The translations under genes and the position numbers were made by a program. 5,659 nucleotides of DNA from Comamonadaceae bacterium (lineage in GTDB: Bacteria; Pseudomonadota; Gammaproteobacteria; Burkholderiales; Burkholderiaceae_C), in contig CANHBU010000149.1 of assembly GCA_947458345.1 (NCBI GenBank), positions 1 through 5,659 on the forward strand, in the 5' to 3' direction. The notes under the pieces were generated by a model. It saw nothing but the letters and a program-made list of their open reading frames with translations. It was not told the DNA's origin and did not search any database. Shown here in pieces: positions 1 to 5,030 of the stretch (position 1 is its first letter; the number at the start of each line of letters is the position of its first letter).

Positions 1-2
1 GC

Positions 3-1103
3 GGTGTGAAGTTTGAATCCACCGATCCGCAAGCCAGCCTCGATGGGCCTACGGCGCCAGCAGCCCGCGAGGTCTTCGCCAAGTGCGACTCCTTCTTTAT
101 GGTGCCCAGGGTATGGGGCGTCAACGACCCGACCGACTACCCCTGCGCACTGCCCAGCGGCCTCAAATCGCGCTGCAGCGCCAGCTATGCCGAGCGCCTG
201 CCCGATGGCCGGCTTGCCCCGATCAGCCTGGAGGCGGCCATCGTCTCCCACCTCGATGGCAAGTCCTGGACCACCGACCAGCGCGAAAGCGACGCGGCGC
301 GGGATGCGCGTGAGCGGCTGGCGCGGGAAGATCAAATGCGGCGGGATGCAGAGCAAGCTCGCCGCGAGGCCGAGCTGGCCGCCAAGCGCCAAGCCGAAGA
401 GCGCGAGCGGCAGACGCGAATGGAGAGCGAAGAGCGCGAGCGGCGGGCGCGGATCGAGGCCGAAGAGCGAGACCGCCGACTCAAGGAGAGCCCGGAGTAC
501 CGGCGGCAACAGGCCGAACTCGAGCGCAGGCGGGTGGCCGAATTGCTTGCGACCGAGGAAAAGACCCGGCGCGAGAAGGATCAAATCGAGCAGGCTGCAC
601 GTCTGCAGCGGCAGGAGGCCGAGCGCCGCCGCGCGGCTGAGCAGGCTGCTGCCGAGGAGCGGGCTCGCGTCGAAAAAGAGCAAGCTGAGCAGGCCGCCCG
701 CCAGCGGCGCCAGGATGAAGAGCGCCGCCAGGCCGAGCGCGTCGAGCGCGAACGGGCCGAACGCGCCCGGATGGCCAGCACCTTCCCCTACTACGCGCTG
801 ATCACCTGCGGCTTTCGTGGCCAGCACACCAATGTGCTGGCTTGCTTTGCCGGTCGGGTGGGCACCGAAATCGAACTGCGCAACGGCAGCCGGTACGGGC
901 TGTACAAGGTCCACGAGATTAGCGGCCTGGGCCAGGAAAGCCGCGAGGGGCTGCGCATCGACCTGCAGAAGAAGTTTGAGCTGCGGGCGCAGAACTCGGA
1001 TGAAACACTGATCTTGGGCGTCAAGATCGTCGATCGCAGCACCAACGAGACCCTGTTCGAAAAACAGGTCGGCCGTTTTGGCGTGATCTCCGTCAAGGAA
1101 TAA
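3..1103 (+). CDS. Charged-helix (hendecad coiled-coil or single-alpha-helix) protein of unknown function, 5' end cut by window
   Basis: I do not recognise this protein. The frame is open to the left edge. A GTG at position 6 would give 365 residues, but no ribosome site can be seen and that start would give neither a signal peptide nor a membrane segment, so the true start probably lies outside the window. Numbered from that GTG, residues 1-92 are a globular part with cysteines at 27, 47 and 57. Residues 93-256 are an almost uninterrupted run of Glu, Arg, Ala, Gln and Lys, typical of a coiled coil or stable single helix. Within it, residues 131-163 follow an 11-residue period and residues 184-245 repeat with a 33-residue offset. 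Residues 259-365 form a compact domain that looks beta-rich, with cysteines at 268 and 280 and a Gly-rich turn near 294-310. The helix probably acts as a spacer or oligomerisation rod between the two domains. It faces the Bug gene tail to tail across a hairpin. Coding is well supported; function is unknown. Confidence 0.85.
   Translation, partial: GVKFESTDPQASLDGPTAPAAREVFAKCDSFFMVPRVWGVNDPTDYPCALPSGLKSRCSASYAERLPDGRLAPISLEAAIVSHLDGKSWTTDQRESDAARDARERLAREDQMRRDAEQARREAELAAKRQAEERERQTRMESEERERRARIEAEERDRRLKESPEYRRQQAELERRRVAELLATEEKTRREKDQIEQAARLQRQEAERRRAAEQAAAEERARVEKEQAEQAARQRRQDEERRQAERVERERAERARMASTFPYYALITCGFRGQHTNVLACFAGRVGTEIELRNGSRYGLYKVHEISGLGQESREGLRIDLQKKFELRAQNSDETLILGVKIVDRSTNETLFEKQVGRFGVISVKE
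396..494 (+). repeat. Three tandem 33-base units encoding 11-residue (hendecad) repeats
   Basis: Units start at 396, 429 and 462. They encode EERERQTRMES, EERERRARIEA and EERDRRLKESP. The first 16 bases of units one and two are identical. The 11-residue period differs from the 7-residue heptad of ordinary coiled coils and fits a hendecad coil or a charge-stabilised single helix. The third unit has drifted and ends in a proline that may break the helix. Confidence 0.7.
555..743 (+). repeat. Two diverged copies of a roughly 30-residue helix segment, offset by 99 bases
   Basis: The segments are 555-644 (residues 184-213) and 654-743 (residues 217-246). They align at a 33-residue offset. Shared positions include the initial Glu-Glu, the Lys at 191/224, Gln at 193/226 and the block EQAAR at 195-199/228-232. 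Thirty-three residues is three hendecads, so this is the same 11-residue period as the upstream tandem repeat and suggests growth of the rod by internal duplication. Confidence 0.5.
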
Positions 1104-1131
1104 GTCGCAGGCTAAACCGGCGCTGCCCGAT

Positions 1132-1174
1132 CCTCACGGGCGAGCCAGCGCCTGGCCCGGCTTGACCCGTGAGG
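1132..1174. terminator. Hairpin between convergent genes, candidate bidirectional terminator
   Basis: The arms 1132-1140 (CCTCACGGG) and 1166-1174 (CCCGTGAGG) are perfect complements. After a bulged A at 1165 the stem continues for six more pairs (1141-1146 with 1159-1164, one of them G-U) around a 12-base loop. The right arm ends one base from the Bug stop codon, and the left arm begins 28 bases after the upstream gene's stop. No T-run follows on either strand, so it is not a classic intrinsic terminator. It may work with Rho, protect 3' ends, or both. Confidence 0.5.
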
Positions 1175-1175
1175 C

Positions 1176-2156
1176 TTAATCGGCCTTGATCTGGTTGTCC
1201 CGGACAACCTTGCCCCACACATCCATTTGGCGCTCGATGAAGGCCCGGGCGGCCTCTGGAGAGCCACCGGCCACGTCGATGCCCTGGGCATCGAGCCGCT
1301 TGGCCAGCTCTGGCGATCGCATGACCTTGTTGAGCGCCTCGTTCATGCGCGCGACGATCTCAGGTGGCGTGCGTGCAGGCGCGAGGACGGCCCACCACGC
1401 TGGCGCCTCGAAGCCTGTAAAGCCCAACTCGGCCAAGGTGGGGATATCGGGCAGGTCAGCCGAGCGTTTGCTGGTGGTCACGGCCAGGGGACGCACCCGC
1501 TTGTTGTCGACAAAAGGCTTGAGCAAAAACACCGAGCCGATGGCCAAGGGCACATGGCCGGCCACCGCATCGTTCATCAAGGGTCCGCCACCCTTGTAGG
1601 GGATGTGCTGAAAATTGAGTCCGGCGCTTTTTCCCAACAAGGCCATGGCCAAATGGCCCAGGCTGCCCGAACCAATGGAGCCGTAGCTGGCGCCCTGGCC
1701 TGTCTTGGCGGCAGCCACCACATCGCCAAAGGTTTTGAAATCCGAGCCCGCCGGAGTGCCCAGCACCATGGGTGCGGTACCGACCAGCACCACAGGACTG
1801 AGGTCTTTGCGCGAGTCAAACGGCAAATTGGGGATCAGGCTGGGATTGACACCGTGGGTGTCGAACACCACCGCAAAGGTGTAGCCATCGGCCGGCGCTG
1901 CAGCCACGGCAGCCGCACCGATCGAGCCAGATGCGCCGCCCCTGTTTTCAACGATCACCGATTGGCCCAACTGAGTAGACAAGGCCGGCGCCAGCAAGCG
2001 CGCCACCTGATCAACCGATCCGCCGGGCGGGAACACGGCGACGAGTTTGATCGGCTGGCGGCTGGGCCAGGCCTGGGCCCAAACAGGAGCGGTGGCCACC
2101 AGCGAGGTGCTCAGGACGATGATGGCGCCTAAAGCGCGCCCGAATGCGGTGGTCAT
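1176..2156 (-). CDS. Bug-family (TctC-like) periplasmic solute-binding receptor
   Basis: This is an exported binding protein of the tripartite tricarboxylate transporter (TTT) receptor family, which usually binds carboxylates or related small polar solutes in the periplasm. It is 326 residues, the normal family length. Residues 1-29 are a Sec signal peptide with a hydrophobic core at about 8-24 and likely cleavage after Ala27 or Ala29. Family hallmarks appear in order: FPPGGSVDQVAR (42-53), VENRGGASGSIG (69-80), GSLGHLA (164-170), HIPYKGGGP (184-192), the stretch from RPLAV to LAELG (222-245), and LAPARTP near 258-264. The FPPGG loop and the loop near 160-170 normally line the ligand pocket. 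The ATG at 2156 is fixed by an AAGGAG site seven bases upstream. The gene lies downstream of a LysR gene on the same strand with a 187-base gap, so it may be co-transcribed or have its own promoter. No TctA or TctB gene is in the window, making it an orphan receptor here. The family is certain; the ligand is unknown. Confidence 0.96.
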   Translation of the reverse strand: MTTAFGRALGAIIVLSTSLVATAPVWAQAWPSRQPIKLVAVFPPGGSVDQVARLLAPALSTQLGQSVIVENRGGASGSIGAAAVAAAPADGYTFAVVFDTHGVNPSLIPNLPFDSRKDLSPVVLVGTAPMVLGTPAGSDFKTFGDVVAAAKTGQGASYGSIGSGSLGHLAMALLGKSAGLNFQHIPYKGGGPLMNDAVAGHVPLAIGSVFLLKPFVDNKRVRPLAVTTSKRSADLPDIPTLAELGFTGFEAPAWWAVLAPARTPPEIVARMNEALNKVMRSPELAKRLDAQGIDVAGGSPEAARAFIERQMDVWGKVVRDNQIKAD

Positions 2157-2163
2157 GAAGGGA

Positions 2164-2169
2164 CTCCTT
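2164..2169 (-). promoter_or_regulatory. Ribosome binding site of the Bug receptor gene
   Basis: On the minus strand, AAGGAG sits seven bases before the ATG at 2156. It is a strong site with optimal spacing and settles the start, which also gives a complete signal peptide. Confidence 0.85.
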
Positions 2170-2196
2170 TTTTACCTCGGCGATGGCGCCTCAGGC

Positions 2197-2343
2197 TTAT
2201 TGTTGCGCAATTGCTTGACCGATGGCCTGCATCGGCCCATTCTTGTTTTTGCTGAGCTTGTCCTGAGCCCTGAGGAGCGCCAGCGCAAACATCGCGATCA
2301 CGGGCTTGTGGATACCGTCCGCAAGCTCGGTACGGGCGGGCTT
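2197..2343 (-). pseudogene. Open coding-like frame in phase behind the LysR stop; possible gene remnant
   Basis: After the LysR TAA (2344-2346), the same frame stays open for 48 codons to a TAA at 2197-2199. I counted G or C at about 65, 40 and 73 percent of first, second and third codon positions, which is the pattern of genuine coding sequence in a GC-rich genome. The predicted peptide includes ELADGIHKPVIAMFALALL and ends in AIGQAIAQQ. It looks like the amphipathic helical C-terminus of a protein and I do not recognise its family. An internal ATG at 2292 would give 31 residues, but no ribosome site precedes it. LysR proteins normally end close to where this one stops, so the tail is more likely the stub of a lost gene, an extension cut off by a stop mutation, or a chance frame. 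Confidence 0.35.
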
Positions 2344-3255
2344 TTAGCGCGCGGCATCCCACTGGGTCAGTTCTTTCTCGTAGCGCTTGATCTGCACGCT
2401 CAGCCAGTCCTTGAAAAGGCGCAATTGGGCGTTGGCTTTGACTCGGTAGGGCAGCACCATGTAATAGGCGTCGGGGTGAGGCACCTGAACCGCACTGACC
2501 ATGACCAATTCGCCACGCGAGAGCAAGTTTTGTGCAATGGAGCGACGGGTCAATGCCACTCCTTGACCCAATCGCGCAGCCTCGAGCAAGTGGGTTGAAT
2601 CGGTGAACTGCAGGCTCGCTGGGGTTGGCACATGGTCCAAGCCTGCCGCAGCCAACCAACTGGCCCAGCTATCGCCCCCATGCATGCAAGGCCAGCGGCT
2701 CCAGTCGCCGCCCTGGGCTTGCATCTGCGGTGTCCAAAGCCGGGGCGAGGCTACAAGCACCAGGGCATCGCCCATCAAACGCTGGAGCTGCATATTGGGC
2801 CATTGGCCATGGCCAAATCGGATAGCGGCATCAATGTGCGTGTCTTCCAGGTCGGCAAACGACAGGCCTGCACGCAAGCTCAGATGCAGGTTCGGGTGTG
2901 AGGCCGTCCAGTCAGGCAGACGCGGCAGCAGCCAATGCATCACCCAGGACGGCAGCACCGACAACACCAGCGTGCTGTGGCTCTGCCCAGGACGCAGTTG
3001 TGCGCTGACCTGTGCGAGTTCGTCGAGCAAGGGCCGCACCTGATAGGCATAGCTGCGGCCGGCTTCCGTTAAAGCCATGCCCCGGCCCTGGCGAACCACC
3101 AAGGTTTGGCCCAGCATCTCTTCAATCGACCGTATCTGGTGGCTGATCGCTCCGTGAGTCAAGTGCATCGCTTTCGCGGCAGCGCTGATGCTGCCCAAAC
3201 GCGCCACCGTGACAAATGCGCGCAAGGCGGCCAGGGGAGGAATGCGTTCGGACAT
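2344..3255 (-). CDS. LysR-type transcriptional regulator, GcvA/AmpR-like
   Basis: A cytoplasmic DNA-binding regulator of 303 residues, the usual LysR length. The N-terminal winged helix-turn-helix covers about residues 7-66. Its core is visible as SISAAAKAMHLTHGAISHQI (22-41), followed by the wing and linker positions LVVRQGRGMALTEAG (52-66). A linker helix runs to about 88, and the effector-binding domain covers about 95-295. Features such as WLLPRL (108-113), the DAAIRFGHGQW stretch (142-152) and the late TDSTHLLEAARLGQGVAL region (218-235) match the GcvA/TrpI/AmpR-like branch. I chose the ATG at 3255 because it places the helix-turn-helix at the standard position; a GTG at 3291 would add 12 non-conserved residues. 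Neither start has a clear Shine-Dalgarno site. The gene is divergent from the Lumazine_bd_2-type gene, the classic LysR arrangement, and lies upstream of the Bug gene on the same strand. The inducer is unknown. Confidence 0.95.
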   Translation of the reverse strand: MSERIPPLAALRAFVTVARLGSISAAAKAMHLTHGAISHQIRSIEEMLGQTLVVRQGRGMALTEAGRSYAYQVRPLLDELAQVSAQLRPGQSHSTLVLSVLPSWVMHWLLPRLPDWTASHPNLHLSLRAGLSFADLEDTHIDAAIRFGHGQWPNMQLQRLMGDALVLVASPRLWTPQMQAQGGDWSRWPCMHGGDSWASWLAAAGLDHVPTPASLQFTDSTHLLEAARLGQGVALTRRSIAQNLLSRGELVMVSAVQVPHPDAYYMVLPYRVKANAQLRLFKDWLSVQIKRYEKELTQWDAAR

Positions 3256-3390
3256 GATAAAAAAATTCAACTTTGATACGAAAAACGCCACGATCCAGTC
3301 GGACTCACCGGCAATCCAATATCAGAGGGCAAACACCCGCCACGGTGCAGCCCGAATCATCAAGGACTGTGGCGCATTCTGAAAAGGAAA
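3256..3390. promoter_or_regulatory. Divergent control region between the LysR gene and the NTF2-fold gene
   Basis: These 135 bases must hold both 5' ends and are visibly more AT-rich near the LysR start. No convincing -35/-10 pair was found on either strand. Three dyads are present: TTC-N11-GAA at 3266-3282; CTTTGATA (3271-3278) with TATCAGAG (3320-3327), one mismatch; and CGCCACGGT (3338-3346) with ACTGTGGCG (3366-3374), one G-T pair. LysR proteins usually bind imperfect dyads around a T-N11-A core in just such divergent gaps. Assigning any one of these as the operator is inference. Confidence 0.5.
3384..3388 (+). promoter_or_regulatory. Ribosome binding site of the NTF2-fold gene; bears on the start choice
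   Basis: AAGGA lies only two bases from the ATG at 3391 but eight bases from the next in-frame ATG at 3397. The spacing favours 3397 as the main start, shortening the protein by two residues. Confidence 0.6.
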
Positions 3391-3768
3391 ATGACCATGC
3401 TTATCGACGAAATCAGACTCTTTCTGAAAGACTATTTTGATGTCCTGCAGACCCAAGACATGGCCCTGTTCGACCGGGTGTTTCACCGCGACTGCGTGCT
3501 CTATTCTGCCCAAAATGGTGAGGTGGTGGTGCGCCCTTATGCGGTCTATCGGGAGATGGTCCAGGGCCGCGCTTCTCCTCAATCGAAGGGCAGTCCGCGA
3601 GATGATCAGATTTTGCTGATCGACCTGCTGTCTGAGGAGATGGCCATGGTCAAAGTGCAGTTGCGCCTGTTTGACAACATCATGATCGACCACCTCAATC
3701 TGATGAAGGTCGACGGCCGATGGATCGTCATGGCCAAGCACTTCTCCCGCAAGGGCAGCGCCGTTTAA
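3391..3768 (+). CDS. Small NTF2-fold protein, putative lumazine-binding (Lumazine_bd_2/SnoaL-like) type
   Basis: This encodes 125 residues (123 if translation starts at the better-spaced ATG at 3397), typical of a single NTF2/SnoaL-like cone domain. It has no signal peptide or membrane segment and so is cytoplasmic. The layout fits the Lumazine_bd_2 group: N-terminal helices with a tyrosine (DYFDVLQTQD, 14-23), the FHRDCVLYSAQNGE stretch (31-44), the VVVRPYAVYREMVQGRASP stretch (46-63), a PRDDQILLIDLL strand (69-80), then MVKVQLRLFDN (86-96), a DHLNLMKVDGRWIVMAKHF strand pair (100-118) and a basic tail. Members of this fold include ligand-binding proteins and small isomerases, hydrolases or cyclases; the lumazine name comes from distant similarity, and no catalytic role can be assigned here. 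It is divergent from the LysR gene, which may control it. Its stop overlaps that of the MFS gene. The fold is confident; the function is not known. Confidence 0.9.
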   Translation: MTMLIDEIRLFLKDYFDVLQTQDMALFDRVFHRDCVLYSAQNGEVVVRPYAVYREMVQGRASPQSKGSPRDDQILLIDLLSEEMAMVKVQLRLFDNIMIDHLNLMKVDGRWIVMAKHFSRKGSAV

Positions 3769-3770
3769 AC
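3763..3770. other. Palindrome GTTTAAAC carrying both convergent stop codons
   Basis: The NTF2-fold gene ends with TAA at 3766-3768 on plus, and the MFS gene ends with TAA at 3765-3767 on minus. The two coding regions overlap by four bases within a perfect 8-base palindrome. No terminator fits between them, so each transcript must run into the other gene. Confidence 0.9.
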
Positions 3771-5003
3771 GCTCTGAGCGCGCGCCAGTTTGCGACTGCG
3801 CATCACCAGCCATAGGGCGATGCTCATATTGAGCAGATTCCAGGCGATGCCATTCAAGAACGCGGCGCGGTAACTGCCGGTGACGTCGAACACCCAACCT
3901 GACATCCAGCCGCCCAGGGCCATGCCCAGCATGGTGGCCATGATGACCGCCCCGACCCGAACTCCGGCCTCTTGCGGCTTGAAGTGCTCGCGAACGATGA
4001 TGGCATACGAGGGCACGATGCCGCCCTGAAACAAGCCAAACAGCGCCGACACGAGGTACAGCGAGACCATGCCATCAAAGGGCAGAAACAGCAGCAAGGC
4101 CGTGCCTTGCAGCACCGAGCCGAGCAGCAAGGTGCGCAGACCGCCGATGCGGTCGCAGATCAGGCCCGAGATCAAGCGGCTGGCAATGCCGCAGGCGAGC
4201 ATCAGCGAGAGCATCTGCGCGCCCCGGGCCGCGCCAAAACCCAGGTCGGTGCAATAGGCCACGATGTGCACCTGCGGCATGGCCATGGCCACGCAGCAGG
4301 AAGTGCCCGCGACACACAGCAGCAACTGAGCGCGCAGCGGCGACAGGCCAAAGGGGCGATCGGTACCGCCAGCTGCCGCAGCACCAGACCCGGGCGCAGA
4401 CACCAGCGGTGGACGCTGCCTGAGCGCCAGTGACAGGGCGGCCATGCCCAGCCCGCAGACCAGACCGAGCATCACATAGGTCTGACGCCATCCCAGGGTC
4501 TCGATGCCCATCTGCACGACCGGCGGCCAGAAAGCACCAGCCAGGTAGTTTCCGCTGGCGCACACCGCCACCGCGATGCCGCGCCGCTTGTTCCACCACA
4601 GTGCCGTGTCGGCCATCAAAGGCGCAAAGGTCGAGGAACTGCCCACCAGGCCCAGCAGGAGCCCATGCGCCAGGGCAAAAGCCCAGATGCTGTCGGCTGT
4701 GCTGGCCAGCATGTAGCCGCCGCACACCGCCGCAGCGCCGACCCACAACACCCGCATGATGCCAAAACGGTCGGCCAGCCGACCGGCGACGATGCCCCCC
4801 AGGCCCAGGGCCACCATCATCATCGTGTAAGGCAGCGAAGCATCGCCGCGACCGACACCGAACTCGGCCTGTACGGCCGGCAGCACCACCGACACCACAT
4901 ACATGCCGCTGTTGCCCAGCGCCACCAAACCCAAGGTCGCCAGCAGACGCCAGGCGGCGTAGCGGGAATCAATTAAGCCGGGGTCGGCGGGCAGTGGGGG
5001 CAT
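3765..5003 (-). CDS. MFS transporter, monocarboxylate/OFA-like, 12 membrane helices
   Basis: An inner-membrane secondary transporter of the major facilitator superfamily, 412 residues, the common length. By eye there are twelve hydrophobic segments at about 20-42, 57-77, 84-103, 106-130, 141-163, 170-195, 225-250, 263-282, 288-307, 310-333, 348-370 and 380-402, with a Ala/Gly/Pro-rich central loop at 196-224. The motif A loop after helix 2 is GRLADRFGIMRV (74-85), and its C-half counterpart is near GLICDRIGGLRT (280-291). The RRGIAVAVCASGNYLAG segment (140-156) before and within helix 5 resembles the oxalate/formate and monocarboxylate carrier branch, suggesting an organic acid substrate, but that is inference. 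The ATG at 5003 is the only reasonable start, since an in-frame stop lies six codons upstream. No good Shine-Dalgarno site is present: GAGG lies 13 bases away. The upstream gene on the same strand ends 27 bases before, so coupling is possible. Confidence 0.94.
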   Translation of the reverse strand: MPPLPADPGLIDSRYAAWRLLATLGLVALGNSGMYVVSVVLPAVQAEFGVGRGDASLPYTMMMVALGLGGIVAGRLADRFGIMRVLWVGAAAVCGGYMLASTADSIWAFALAHGLLLGLVGSSSTFAPLMADTALWWNKRRGIAVAVCASGNYLAGAFWPPVVQMGIETLGWRQTYVMLGLVCGLGMAALSLALRQRPPLVSAPGSGAAAAGGTDRPFGLSPLRAQLLLCVAGTSCCVAMAMPQVHIVAYCTDLGFGAARGAQMLSLMLACGIASRLISGLICDRIGGLRTLLLGSVLQGTALLLFLPFDGMVSLYLVSALFGLFQGGIVPSYAIIVREHFKPQEAGVRVGAVIMATMLGMALGGWMSGWVFDVTGSYRAAFLNGIAWNLLNMSIALWLVMRSRKLARAQSV

Positions 5004-5030
5004 ATTCGGTAAGCGGCCTCAAGCACCAGG

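Noticed and set aside
1227..2132. 301-codon plus-strand frame opposite the Bug gene
   Set aside because: It mirrors a complete receptor gene with a signal peptide and all family motifs. Its peptide is rich in Gly, His, Arg and Gln without domain character, as expected of an antisense shadow in GC-rich DNA.
2219..2235. Six-base inverted repeat CCGATG/CATCGG as a LysR terminator
   Set aside because: The stem is short and no T-run follows in the minus direction. The T-rich stretch lies on the plus-strand side, where no gene needs terminating.
2247..2270. CTGAGCTTGTCCTGAGCC as a copy of a dispersed intergenic repeat
   Set aside because: It resembles the CTGAGCTTGTCGAAG-type repeats common in Proteobacteria, but the match is partial, the hairpin arms are poor, and one copy in this window cannot support the call.
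2153..2659. 168-codon minus-strand frame spanning the LysR 3' end and the gap
   Set aside because: It overlaps the LysR effector domain in another frame and has an Arg/Cys/Ser-rich composition. The in-phase LysR frame has the better coding pattern in the gap.
3253..3291. GTG at 3291 as the LysR start
   Set aside because: It would add 12 residues not found in the family before the helix-turn-helix and has no ribosome site. The ATG at 3255 gives the normal N-terminus.
3322..3897. 191-codon minus-strand frame covering the NTF2-fold gene
   Set aside because: It lies antisense to a well-conserved fold and overlaps the MFS C-terminus. Its His/Arg/Gln-rich peptide has no recognisable domain.
4075..4746. 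223-codon minus-strand frame within the MFS gene
   Set aside because: It is a frame-shifted shadow of the transporter, rich in Gly, Arg, His and Ala, and lacks membrane segments.
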